In this document: positions 8,153-16,481 of the stretch, one piece after another
Position numbering within the stretch: position 1 is the stretch's first letter
Layout of the letters: each line of letters opens with the position of its first letter
Source: JACKII01 sp963807085
GTDB lineage: Bacteria; Pseudomonadota; Alphaproteobacteria; Bin95
Assembly (NCBI GenBank): GCA_963807085.1
Contig: CAWEBB010000022.1
Span: 1-64,000 of the forward strand
Reading direction: 5' to 3'
Length of the DNA stretch: 64,000 nt
Notes under the pieces: generated by a model
The model's database searches: none
Told to the model about the DNA's origin: nothing
Seen by the model: the letters and a program-made list of their open reading frames with translations, nothing else
Translations under genes and position numbers: made by a program

Positions 8153-8947
8153 ATGGCACTGGTAGCCACCCCCTCAGGGCCTATCGCCTACACCCGCTCC
8201 GGCTCCGGCGCGCCGCTCGCCCTGCTGATGCCGCAAAGCGCTGGACCTGTCGGCGTCGGCCCGTTCGTGGAGGGGCTGGCGGCGCATTTCTCGGCCATCC
8301 GCTATGACCAGCGCGGCACCGGCGGCAGCCCGCCGCCGCAAGACCCGGCCGCCGTCACCATGCGCGAGCGGGCGCGCGAGGTGGCGGAACTCCTCGACGC
8401 GCTGGACACCCCCAAGGCGCATCTGTTCTGTCATTCCACCGGCTGCGGCATCGGTATTGCGTTCGCTTACACCTACCCGGACAGGGTCGAGCGCCTGGTG
8501 CTAGCCACGCCCTGGGCCCATGCGGACACCCACCTCACCACCATGCAGAACCTGCGGATCGCCGCCGCCCGCGCACTGAGCCCCCGAGATTACGCCACCT
8601 TCAACGCCAGCCTGCTGTTCCCGCCCGACTACCGGCGCGAGCACGCGGACGGCTTCGCTGGCCATGCCGCCGCCGCCGCGCGCCAGGATGCGGACCAGAT
8701 CGCGAGCCGCCTGCAAGCGATTCTGGCTTTCGACACGCGCTCGCTGACCCCGTCCATCCATACGCCGGCGCTTGTGGTGTCTTCGGACGACGACCAACTC
8801 ATGCCCGATTGGTTCGGTCGGGCGGTCGCCGCCAGCATGCCGAACGCGCGCTATGAGGAACTGCGCGGCGGCGGGCACATGCTGCCGGAGACCAAGACGG
8901 ACGTTATGGTTGGGCTGGTGCGACAGTTCTTGGGAGGCCCCGGATAA
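8153..8947 (+). CDS. Alpha/beta hydrolase
   Basis: A 264-residue alpha/beta hydrolase starting at MALVATPSGPIAYTRSGSG, preceded by an AAGGGAG ribosome site. It has the DQRGTGGS strand-turn after the oxyanion region, nucleophile elbow FCHSTGCGIG, a late aspartate (SSDDDQLMPDW) and histidine (GGGHMLPET). The family includes esterases, haloperoxidase-like proteins and lactonases; the substrate is unknown. It is transcribed alone, followed by a strong hairpin that overlaps the stop codon, then a GST gene on the same strand. Confidence 0.88.
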   Translation: MALVATPSGPIAYTRSGSGAPLALLMPQSAGPVGVGPFVEGLAAHFSAIRYDQRGTGGSPPPQDPAAVTMRERAREVAELLDALDTPKAHLFCHSTGCGIGIAFAYTYPDRVERLVLATPWAHADTHLTTMQNLRIAAARALSPRDYATFNASLLFPPDYRREHADGFAGHAAAAARQDADQIASRLQAILAFDTRSLTPSIHTPALVVSSDDDQLMPDWFGRAVAASMPNARYEELRGGGHMLPETKTDVMVGLVRQFLGGPG

Positions 8948-8965
8948 GGCTGCGCCTTTCCGGGG
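8938..8965 (+). terminator. Hairpin at the end of the hydrolase gene
   Basis: CCCCGGA pairs with TCCGGGG and AAGGC pairs with GCCTT around a TGC loop, with one bulged T. This gives a 12-bp stem that begins inside the last codons and includes the TAA. There is no T-run after it, so it may act as a weak or Rho-assisted terminator, or as a 3-prime stability hairpin. Confidence 0.55.
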
Positions 8966-9033
8966 AGGCAGATAGAGGTTATTCTGCTGAACGGCTGGCA
9001 CATTGCCTGCCGTCAACCATCAAGGACCCATCC

Positions 9034-9720
9034 ATGACAGAGCGCTATCATCTGATCAGCTCCGTCACTTGACCCTGGGTTCAGCGCGCCGTGATCGTGA
9101 TGCGTGCCAAAGGGGTCGAGTTCGACGTGACCTACATCAACCTGCGGGACAAGCCCGACTGGTTCCTCAAAATCTCACCTCACGGCAAGGTGCCGGTGTT
9201 GAATGTCGACGACACGCCACTGTTCGAGAGTAACGCCATCGCCGAGTTCATCGAAGAGACCGTGAAGCCGCCGCTGCACCCGCAAGGCGCCATAAAACGG
9301 GCGCGCAACCGGGCCTGGACCGACTTCGTGCCGACCTTCTCCAGCGGGCTCTCCGCCCCCTATTACGCGAAGACGGCACAGGAACAGGAGGAAGGTTTTA
9401 TCAAAGCCAGGGAAGTGCTGGCCAAGCTGGAAGAGGCCATCGCCAATGAACGCGGCAATGACGGCCCCTATTTCAACGGGCCGGAAATTTCGTTGGTTGA
9501 TGCCGCCTACGCGCCCTTCCTCCAACGCTTCATGAAGGTGGAAGAGAAACTCGGCAGCGGTCTGCTAAACGGCTTCCCCTTGGTGAAAGCCTGGACGGAG
9601 GCACTGCTAGCGAGCGAGACGGTCACCGGCTCCGTGCATGAAAGCTTCGAGGCGGAGTTCGCGGCCAATCTGCACCGCCGCGGCACCGTGGTGGCCGACC
9701 TGTTCCCGCAGGCAGCCTGA
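9034..9720 (+). CDS. Glutathione S-transferase with in-frame TGA at the catalytic Cys codon
   Basis: From the ATG at 9034 (AAGGA ribosome site just upstream) the frame reads MTERYHLISSVT, then TGA (9070-9072, codon 13), then PWVQRAVIVMRAKGVEFDVT and an intact GST to 9720. The total is 229 codons including the stop. In Cys-type GSTs (omega-like and SspA-like) this position is the catalytic cysteine of a CPxVQR motif at the end of the first beta strand. PHGKVPVL (cis-proline) and ESNAIAEFIEE (glutathione-gamma-Glu contact) are present. Known selenoproteins place selenocysteine at exactly this kind of site in thioredoxin folds. A SECIS-like hairpin follows (9084-9107). The alternatives are a TGC-to-TGA nonsense mutation or sequencing error; the downstream part alone (GTG or ATG at 9091-9100) would lack the active site. 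Confidence 0.75.
9084..9107 (+). promoter_or_regulatory. SECIS-like stem-loop downstream of the GST TGA
   Basis: GCGCGC (9084-9089) pairs with GCGTGC (9102-9107) in six base pairs with one G-U, enclosing a 12-base loop CGTGATCGTGAT. The loop begins 17 bases after the TGA and has a G at its second position. This matches the known bacterial SECIS pattern: apical loop about 16-37 bases after UGA, and a G in the first two loop bases. In a GC-rich genome a six-pair stem can occur by chance, so this supports but does not prove selenocysteine insertion. Confidence 0.4.
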
Positions 9721-9727
9721 CCGGCGG

Positions 9728-10570
9728 TCAGAACGCGCTTGGCGGCAGACCGCCGCCGTCAACCGCGAAGGCCTGGCCGGTGGTGAAGCCCGCCTCTTCG
9801 CTCGCCAGATAGGCGATCAGGGCGGCCACTTCCTCCGGCCGGCCGTGCCGCTGCACCGGGACCGCCTTGGCGCGTTCGGCGAGGCCTGCGTTCACATCGC
9901 TCCAGCCCGCGCGCAGGGTGGAGCTGATCGCCCGGTCCGTGCGGATCGAGCCCGGACAGACGCAATTTGCCGTGATCCCGTGCGGCGCCAGGTCATAGGC
10001 GACCGAGCGGGTCAGGCCAATCACCGCGGCCTTGGAGGCGCAATAGGTCGCCCGCTCCGGCAGCGCCACCAGCCCCGCGACGGAGGACATGGAGACGATC
10101 CGCCCATAGCCCGCCTTTTTCATGTGCGGCACGGCCGCCCGAATCATCAGGAACACGCCGCGAGCATTGATGCCCATGGTCTTTTCCCAGGCGTCCAGCG
10201 GCACGTCTTCGATTGGACCGCGGTCCTGCCCATGCGGAGCACCCGCATTGTTCACGAGCACGTCGAGCCGGCCATATTTGGCGACGGTCTGGGCGACCAG
10301 ATTGTCGGCGTCGGACTCCATAGAGACGTCGCCGGTCAGGCTGATCGCCTCCCCGCCCGCCTCCGCAATGCGCGCGACCAGCGTATCCAGCCCCTGCCAG
10401 GAAGATTGTTCGCCGGTTGTGGTCAAATCGTTGGCGACTCCGGCCGCCGCAACGTCCGATGCGGCGACGACGAAACCATCCTTCGCCAGGCGCAGCGCGG
10501 TGGCCGCGCCGATACCGTTTTCCTTGCCGCAGCCGGTGATGAGCGCAACGCGCTTCTCTGCCGATGCCAT
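9728..10570 (-). CDS. SDR-family oxidoreductase
   Basis: A 280-residue classical short-chain dehydrogenase from MASAEKRVALITGCGKENGIG. The nucleotide-binding glycine motif has a short insertion (TGCGKENGIG). NNAG, a catalytic serine in VSMSSVAGL, YCASK (Tyr-x3-Lys) and CPGSIRTDR are all present. It would oxidise or reduce a carbonyl/alcohol with NAD(P). It is convergent with the GST, with only seven bases between stops, and divergent from the membrane protein. The substrate is unknown. Confidence 0.9.
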   Translation of the reverse strand: MASAEKRVALITGCGKENGIGAATALRLAKDGFVVAASDVAAAGVANDLTTTGEQSSWQGLDTLVARIAEAGGEAISLTGDVSMESDADNLVAQTVAKYGRLDVLVNNAGAPHGQDRGPIEDVPLDAWEKTMGINARGVFLMIRAAVPHMKKAGYGRIVSMSSVAGLVALPERATYCASKAAVIGLTRSVAYDLAPHGITANCVCPGSIRTDRAISSTLRAGWSDVNAGLAERAKAVPVQRHGRPEEVAALIAYLASEEAGFTTGQAFAVDGGGLPPSAF

Positions 10571-10731
10571 GCTTTCCTCCGATCGATTGTTGGCGGCAGT
10601 ATAAGATTGCCGGGGCGGCCGGTCCAAGCGGGTTGAGACATGCGCCCGACGACGCTAAAGCCCTGACAAGCTTTTTGCCCCGACCAATGGCGCTTGGCGG
10701 GTATCCAAATTATGCGGGAACCGACCACACC

Positions 10732-11604
10732 ATGCTGCCACGATCGAGTTGGGGAACTTTGTTGCTGGCCTACACGCTGGTGCTGGGCGTAGGCAGGACG
10801 GTGTTCGTCCGCCTGATGAAGTGGCCTTTTCTGGCGGTGCTTGGTGGTGTCATCTGTCAGGTTTTGATCGCATCGAGCGGGGTGCCGATGCCAGATGGTA
10901 GGATTGCCGTTTCGCCGGTTGCGCGAATGATGGCGTTGATTATTCAGTTGGGGACGGCAATGGTTGTGTTGCCGGGTTTGACCGCATGGCTGCGGTGGGT
11001 GGTCGATCCCAGGGCACCGGTAGAATTTCGGTTGCGCCGCGCAGAATGGGTGACGCTGGGCCGGCTCATCCAGATTTACGTGCTGGCAATTTTGGCGTTG
11101 TTGGCCATCGGGGTGCTGGTGGTTCTGGCCTTGGGATTGATACTCAGCCCGGCCGCCGGACCGCACATCACGGACATTGCCGCCGGCGGTTTCGAGGTTG
11201 TCGGACTGGGGATTACCGGCATCGCCGCGACGATACTCGCGCTAGCCATACCGATCGCCGTGCTCGTTCGTTACGGCCTGAGCCCTGTTGCCGCGGCGCT
11301 CGGCGCGCCGAGCGATCTGCGGGCCGCCGCCCAAGCGGGCCGCCCCGCCCGCTGGCACCTGTTTTGGACGCTGGTTCTGTTCATGCCGACATCGCTGGCG
11401 GCGATGCTGCCGTTCATGGTTGCCGGGCTGATCATCGTGACTGCCCTGGCGGCGGTTGCCTCCAGTCCGTTCATGACCTCGATCTGGGGCAACGTCATCC
11501 TCTCGGCCTTGTATATCCCGATCGGACTGAGCCTGTATGGCGTGTTGGCGGCGATTTTTTGCCTCTACTACCGCTGGCTGGTGCTGAAAGACCTCTCGCA
11601 TTAG
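10732..11604 (+). CDS. Hypothetical integral membrane protein
   Basis: From MLPRSSWGTLLLAYT the protein has about 290 residues and roughly six hydrophobic spans. They include the regions around WPFLAVLGGVICQVLIA, MALIIQLGTAMVVLPGL, IYVLAILALLAIGVLVV, GITGIAATILALAIPIAVLV, LAAMLPFMVAGLIIVTALAA and ILSALYIPIGLSLYGVLAAI. The long loops are short on conserved polar motifs, and I do not recognise a family. The reading frame is open further upstream (to 10564), but that part overlaps the divergent SDR start. An alternative start is the ATG at 10687. It stands between the SDR and MeaB with no clear functional link. Confidence 0.7.
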   Translation: MLPRSSWGTLLLAYTLVLGVGRTVFVRLMKWPFLAVLGGVICQVLIASSGVPMPDGRIAVSPVARMMALIIQLGTAMVVLPGLTAWLRWVVDPRAPVEFRLRRAEWVTLGRLIQIYVLAILALLAIGVLVVLALGLILSPAAGPHITDIAAGGFEVVGLGITGIAATILALAIPIAVLVRYGLSPVAAALGAPSDLRAAAQAGRPARWHLFWTLVLFMPTSLAAMLPFMVAGLIIVTALAAVASSPFMTSIWGNVILSALYIPIGLSLYGVLAAIFCLYYRWLVLKDLSH

Positions 11605-11693
11605 CGGTATTCAGCCCCGGCAACGGTTCGATCCTGGCTGCAGCCGGGAATCCGGGTTAGACAAGAGAGGATCACGAGACCGAAGAGTGACCG

Positions 11694-12689
11694 TTGCCCC
11701 CTAACCCTCCCCCATCTATCGACGACCTGGCCGACGGCGTTCTCGCCGGCAACCGGGCCCTGCTCGGCCGGGCGATCACGCTGGTTGAAAGCCGTCATCC
11801 GAAACGCCGGGAGCAGGCGCAGGAGCTGTTGCACCGCCTGTTGCCTCATGCGGGCGATGCCCATCGGGTCGGCATTACCGGCGTGCCCGGCGTCGGCAAG
11901 TCCACCTTTATCGAAAGCCTGGGCACGTCGCTGACGGCCAAGGGGTCAAAGGTGGCGGTGCTGGCGGTGGATCCGACCTCCAGCCGCAGCGGCGGGTCGA
12001 TCCTGGGCGACAAGACCCGCATGGCGAAGCTGGCGGCCGACCCCGACGCCTTCATCCGCCCCAGCCCTTCCGCCGGCACGCTCGGCGGCGTCGCCCGCGC
12101 AACGCGCGAAACCATGGTGGTGCTGGAGGCCGCGGGCTTCGACGTGGTGCTGGTGGAGACCGTCGGCGTCGGCCAATCGGAGATCACGGTGGCCGAGATG
12201 GTCGACTTCTTTCTGGTCCTGATGCTGCCGGGCGCGGGCGACGAGCTGCAGGGCATCAAGAAAGGCATATTGGAAATCGCCGACATGGTGGCCGTGAACA
12301 AGGCCGATGGCGACAACGCCAGGCGCGCCGCGGCCGCCGCACGCGAATATCGGGCGGCGTTGCATATTCTGACGCCGGCATCGCCGAACTGGTCGCCGCC
12401 GGTCGTGCAATGCGCCGGCCTGACCGGCATGGGGCTCGACGAGCTTTGGGAGAAGGTCGAGGAGCACCGCCGCATCTTCACCCAAACCGGCGAGCGGGAC
12501 GAAAAACGCCGCGGCCAACTGGTGCGCTGGATGTGGGCCATGCTGGAGGATCGGCTGTTGGCAGGCTTGCGGGCCGAGCCCAGCGTGCGGGAAGCCCTGC
12601 CGGGCATTGAGGCGGATGTTGCCTCTGGCTCCCTGACACCGTCGCGCGCGGTGCAAACCATCTTCGATCTGTGGCGGCGCTCCCTATAG
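11694..12689 (+). CDS. meaB: Methylmalonyl-CoA mutase-associated GTPase MeaB (ArgK family)
   Basis: A 331-residue G3E-type P-loop GTPase with Walker A GVPGVGKST at residues 63-71, LAVDPTSSRSGGSILGDKTR with the Mg-binding aspartate, ETVGVGQSE (switch/Walker B) and the guanine motif NKAD. MeaB chaperones loading, unloading and protection of the B12 cofactor of methylmalonyl-CoA mutase. Start is a TTG at 11694, since no ATG/GTG fits and similarity begins at once. The mutase is not in the window. The valine pathway genes at 56-59 kb and the Mcl/Mch pair at 50-52 kb feed the same propionyl/methylmalonyl-CoA node. The gene ends 20 bases before the convergent glycosidase-like gene. Confidence 0.93.
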   Translation: MPPNPPPSIDDLADGVLAGNRALLGRAITLVESRHPKRREQAQELLHRLLPHAGDAHRVGITGVPGVGKSTFIESLGTSLTAKGSKVAVLAVDPTSSRSGGSILGDKTRMAKLAADPDAFIRPSPSAGTLGGVARATRETMVVLEAAGFDVVLVETVGVGQSEITVAEMVDFFLVLMLPGAGDELQGIKKGILEIADMVAVNKADGDNARRAAAAAREYRAALHILTPASPNWSPPVVQCAGLTGMGLDELWEKVEEHRRIFTQTGERDEKRRGQLVRWMWAMLEDRLLAGLRAEPSVREALPGIEADVASGSLTPSRAVQTIFDLWRRSL

Positions 12690-12708
12690 GGGCGTTCACC
12701 GCACCGGA

Positions 12709-14157
12709 TTATCGCGCCATGCGGGCAGGGAACACAGTGACGATGCCTTTTGCGGGCATTTGCACCGTGACCGTTGCATCGCCCTCGTCCTGCGTCACCT
12801 TCGCCACGTTGCCGCCGCTTTTCCAGTTGGCAAACGTTGCCGCATAGCGATCGGGCTTCAGGCCTCGGATGATGATCGGGCCCTTGGTTTCCGCCCGTAC
12901 CACAACCACCTGGCCGCCATCGGTGTTCTCGAACGCGACAGTGGAGAATTTCGGCTCTTTCACCGTCGCCCCGATACGCTTCGCCCCCCACCGGACATAG
13001 CGCATATACTGCAACAACTGCTGCCCCTGGCGTGACGGGGCGGTTTCGCCGGTCGCTTCATCGACATAGAGCAGGGCGCCCTTCTTGTGCTTGCCATCCG
13101 TGGGCGCCCAGGCGGCCATGCCGTAGGATTGCCATGCGGAAGCGTCGGCATGCTCCACATCCTGGTGAAGGTGGTAGGAGGTCCCCTTAACATATTCTAG
13201 CATTTCCACGCGGACGTCGTACCGGTCCGCGGTATCCCGGATCTGGCGGAGAACGTCCGGCCGCGCCCTTGAATACCGGTGATAGGCAATCGCACCCACA
13301 TACGGGCGAACCCCCGGTACTTGCAACGCTTCCTCGAACCGCCGCACGGTCAGGTCCGCCCGTTTGGTCGACGGCAGGATCAGTTCCGGCTTGAAGCCCT
13401 GTGCCGTCAGCCGTTTCATGGCCGCCGCCGCCGCATCGCCCATCTGGCGGCCGCTCCGGTTCCAACGGGCGGTGTTGTCCGGCTCCAGGATCACCTCCAG
13501 CGCGTCCGGCACGACCCCGTATTTAGTCTTCAGGTGGCCGAAGGTTGCGGCAATCAGCTCCGCATATTCTTCCGGATTCTGGGCGTGATTAAAGCGGGTT
13601 TGAGGTTTGCGCTTGTCGAAATCGACAAAGCAAAGATTGACATAGAGTTTTTCGCCGCGGGCCGCCAAACGCTTCGCCATGGGCAGCAAGACCCGTTCGA
13701 CCTGGTAATCTACCTCTGCAAACTGAAATCCCGCGGGGTTGGTCTTGAACGGGTCGGCATTGTCGTTGGCCTTGTCATAGAAATGCTGCTGCATCACATC
13801 ATGGGTGATTGCGCCGCGCTCAAACTGCGCCCAATAGCCAACCGGATTTTCTGCGCCGCTGCGGACCTCAATGCGGATGCGGTTGACGCCGATATCGTCG
13901 ACTAGCGCATCCAGAATCCGATCGGAATAGTCCTGCCAATGGGGGTCGAAGCGGTTCCGGGCCTTGTCGAACTGCATCACATAGACCGTGACCTCCCAGC
14001 CGGTCATGGTCTGGTACCGTTTTGCGGGATCCACGGTTACTGCCACGGCTTGTGCATGGGCCGATGGAGCGAGCGAAGCGAACGGGATCGCCAGGGGCGA
14101 CAGGAACAGCGCCGCGCCCACAAGCGCCGGTATCAAGATTGTCAACGGATTGCGCAT
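12709..14157 (-). CDS. Secreted glycoside hydrolase-like (TIM-barrel) protein
   Basis: A 482-residue exported protein with signal peptide (about residues 1-37, ending SAHAQA). The N-terminal mature part has VDPAKRYQTMTGWEVTVYV, which resembles the start of clan GH-A GH30/GH39-type enzymes. ALEVILEPDN and VEMLEYVKGT each put a glutamate at a beta-strand end, suiting acid/base and nucleophile. RIRIEVRSGAENPVGYW and GAIAYHRYSR also fit a barrel. A C-terminal beta domain (VVVRAETKGPIIIRGL) follows. It marks the left end of the polysaccharide locus and may trim or release the polymer in the periplasm. The exact GH family is not certain. Confidence 0.7.
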   Translation of the reverse strand: MRNPLTILIPALVGAALFLSPLAIPFASLAPSAHAQAVAVTVDPAKRYQTMTGWEVTVYVMQFDKARNRFDPHWQDYSDRILDALVDDIGVNRIRIEVRSGAENPVGYWAQFERGAITHDVMQQHFYDKANDNADPFKTNPAGFQFAEVDYQVERVLLPMAKRLAARGEKLYVNLCFVDFDKRKPQTRFNHAQNPEEYAELIAATFGHLKTKYGVVPDALEVILEPDNTARWNRSGRQMGDAAAAAMKRLTAQGFKPELILPSTKRADLTVRRFEEALQVPGVRPYVGAIAYHRYSRARPDVLRQIRDTADRYDVRVEMLEYVKGTSYHLHQDVEHADASAWQSYGMAAWAPTDGKHKKGALLYVDEATGETAPSRQGQQLLQYMRYVRWGAKRIGATVKEPKFSTVAFENTDGGQVVVVRAETKGPIIIRGLKPDRYAATFANWKSGGNVAKVTQDEGDATVTVQMPAKGIVTVFPARMAR

Positions 14158-14249
14158 GATCGTGGGAACCCCTCGCCTATCGCAGATCCCGATCCAAATG
14201 GACCGGGTGAACCTGCTCAAAATATAACCAACGGAACATTGACGCGAGC

Positions 14250-15497
14250 CTAACCGGTGTTCGAGCCGCGCACACCGGCGTAGCAGCATAGGAAGCTGGC
14301 CTCGCCCAGTTCGGCGGCTCGCGCCCAACTGAATTCGCGCGAGCGCGGCAGGGCGGCCTCGGTCAAGCGCCGCCGCAATTCCTCGTCGCCGAAAAAGCGC
14401 AGGATCGTTTGCGTGATGTCCTGCAGGTCGAGCGGGTCGTAGAAAAGCCCGGCCTCTCCGACCACCTCCGGCAGGCTGCCGCGGTCGCTGGAAAGAACCG
14501 GCACGCCGCATGACATGGCCTCGACGGCGGGCAGCCCGAAGCCTTCCCAAAGCGAGGGAAATACCAGCGCGGCGGTGGCGGAGAACAGGTCGACCAGTGC
14601 CTCGTCCGAGAGGTAGCCGGTGAAATGGACGTTTTTCTCCAGCGGCGGGTTTTCGGCGACGAAGGCCATCAACTCCGGCACATTGTCCCAAAAGCCCTTG
14701 CCGGACGTGCTGCCGACAATCGCGAGATGCAGATCGGGCCGCCGGGCCACGATGGCCGGCATGGCTTTCAGCAGGGACAGAATATTCTTGTGGGCGTTCA
14801 TGCCGCCCACATAGGTCATGACATGGGCGTCGTCCGGGATGCCATGTTCGCGGCGGATCACAACGCCAGGTTCGGCGGACGCACGCGGCTGGAATTCCGG
14901 CCCCGCCCCCTCTGTCACCACGTCGATCTTATGTCGCGGGATCTTCAGAAACTTGACCATGTCGTTCGCCGATGATTTCGAGACGGTCATCGCGCGCGTG
15001 GTCTGCTGCTTCGCCAGCCAGGTTTTGATCTGCCAGAGCCGGTGGTTCATCCGGGTCGGAAACAGATATTCCGGTAGCCTTTCTGCCGTGGTATCGTGGT
15101 AGCAGATGACCTTCGGCACCCGCGCGAACAGCGGGAAATAGGAATAGACGGCCGGATAGTAGAACAGGTCGAAGCCCGCCCGCCGCACGATCTGCCCCAT
15201 CTGCCAAAGATAGCCGATGGAGCGGGCATTGTCGCCCTGAGACGCCTCGTTCAGGTTACCCTCGGTGGCGGCGATGATGGTTTCAACGCCTTCCGGCACC
15301 GGGCATTGGGGCGGCTGATCGAACACCAGAGTGTAGCGGAAGCGGCTTTCCGGCGCCCGCGCGCGCGCGGCCAGGGCCGCCACGAACTCGCGGGTAAAGC
15401 GCCCGAAGCCGCGGTCGTTCGACCAGGTGGTGGCATCCACGCCGATATGCAGTTGCTTCTCCGCCATGTTGCCCGCCATGCCCGCGTTCCCGGTCAC
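14250..15497 (-). CDS. Glycosyltransferase family 4 (GT-B)
   Basis: A 415-residue retaining GT-B enzyme. The C-terminal donor domain shows VMTYVGGMNAHKNILSLLKA, VHFTGYLSDEALVDLFSAT, and the nucleotide-sugar motif PSLWEGFGLPAVEAMSCGVP with GSLPEVVGEAG. The N-terminal acceptor domain begins IGVDATTWSNDRGFGRFTRE. The first possible start is a GTG at 15497 that overlaps the stop of the upstream GT2 (GTGA); ATGs at 15479 and 15467 are alternatives closer to the conserved start. It is the last of a run FkbM-linked GT2, FkbM, GT2, GT4 on this strand, so a shared glycan assembly role is likely. Confidence 0.92.
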   Translation of the reverse strand: MTGNAGMAGNMAEKQLHIGVDATTWSNDRGFGRFTREFVAALAARARAPESRFRYTLVFDQPPQCPVPEGVETIIAATEGNLNEASQGDNARSIGYLWQMGQIVRRAGFDLFYYPAVYSYFPLFARVPKVICYHDTTAERLPEYLFPTRMNHRLWQIKTWLAKQQTTRAMTVSKSSANDMVKFLKIPRHKIDVVTEGAGPEFQPRASAEPGVVIRREHGIPDDAHVMTYVGGMNAHKNILSLLKAMPAIVARRPDLHLAIVGSTSGKGFWDNVPELMAFVAENPPLEKNVHFTGYLSDEALVDLFSATAALVFPSLWEGFGLPAVEAMSCGVPVLSSDRGSLPEVVGEAGLFYDPLDLQDITQTILRFFGDEELRRRLTEAALPRSREFSWARAAELGEASFLCCYAGVRGSNTG

Positions 15498-16462
15498 CGT
15501 TTTGCCTGGACGTAGCCCACCTGCTCGCCGAGCGACCAGGCCTGCAGCAACAGAAACGTCAACGGCGCTGCAGTGAGGAACTCTTTCATATGGTGGCCCT
15601 TGGCCTGCTGCTGGCGGAACTGCCGGAACAGCAGCACGAAGGGGAGCAGCGGCATGGCGAGCGCCAGCTTCAGGCGCTCTGCCGCGCCGATTTCGCGCCC
15701 GCGGATCTGGCCGAACATGCGCGCCCAGTGGTAGCGCTCGCCCAGCATGGCGCCAAGACCGCCGGGCGTGCGGTATTGCACCGTCATGGCCTGGTCCGAC
15801 AAGAGCATTTTGTGCCCGTTCCGCCGGATTGCCCAGTTCACCGGCGCTTCCAGATAGCTTTCCAGCCAGACATGGCGAACCTCCATCAATGGCGCACGCT
15901 TGTAGGCCATGTTGGTGTCGGTGACGTATTCCGGATCGTCCCGGTGCAGGGGCGGCTGATAGCGGCTGAAATCGCAGAAATAGATCGCCCAGTTTTTCAT
16001 GCGATCGACACCATTATTCACGGCACCGCCGATCGCGGCATGAGGGTTTTGCTCATGCAGGGCGATCATGTTCCGGCACCAGTCGCGGGCGGGAATGCCC
16101 CGGTCCTCGATAATGCCGAGCAGCCGGCCTTTCGCCGCCTTCAGCGCCACCGTGCGGCGCGCGTCATAGAACAAATGGGTTTCCAGCGGGTCTGTGGGCT
16201 GCAGGCCGTTCAGAATCCTGCCCATATCGATAAAGGTGAATTGCGGGAAGCGCCGGCCGATCTCCCCGACTTCCGGCGTGATGTGGTCGTAGGGCACCAG
16301 CACCTCGATGCTGGGGTCGCCCTCCTGGTCGGCCAGTGCTTCCAGGCAGCGCTCCAGGGTTGCCCCGCTGTCCACCACGGTCAGCACGATACTGAGGGCC
16401 GGATGGTCGCCCGAATCGCCACCTGGCTGACCATCGGCAGCCGCCGTTTCTGTCTCGCTCAT
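15494..16462 (-). CDS. Glycosyltransferase family 2
   Basis: A 322-residue GT-A enzyme. The N-terminus has LSIVLTVVDSGATLERCLEA and EVLVPYD, and the metal-binding region is atypical (IIEDRGIPARDW in place of a plain DxD). YVTDTNMAYKRAPLMEV marks the acceptor side. One hydrophobic patch near the C-terminus (LALAMPLLPFVLLFRQF) suggests membrane association. It resembles the other GT2 at 17316-18209 in layout (EDHV/EDRG motif, basic C-terminus), so the two look like duplicates flanking the FkbM gene. It is about 20 bases downstream of that gene. Confidence 0.88.
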   Translation of the reverse strand: MSETETAAADGQPGGDSGDHPALSIVLTVVDSGATLERCLEALADQEGDPSIEVLVPYDHITPEVGEIGRRFPQFTFIDMGRILNGLQPTDPLETHLFYDARRTVALKAAKGRLLGIIEDRGIPARDWCRNMIALHEQNPHAAIGGAVNNGVDRMKNWAIYFCDFSRYQPPLHRDDPEYVTDTNMAYKRAPLMEVRHVWLESYLEAPVNWAIRRNGHKMLLSDQAMTVQYRTPGGLGAMLGERYHWARMFGQIRGREIGAAERLKLALAMPLLPFVLLFRQFRQQQAKGHHMKEFLTAAPLTFLLLQAWSLGEQVGYVQAKR

Positions 16463-16481
16463 TCCGCCCCCCGGCTTGCCG

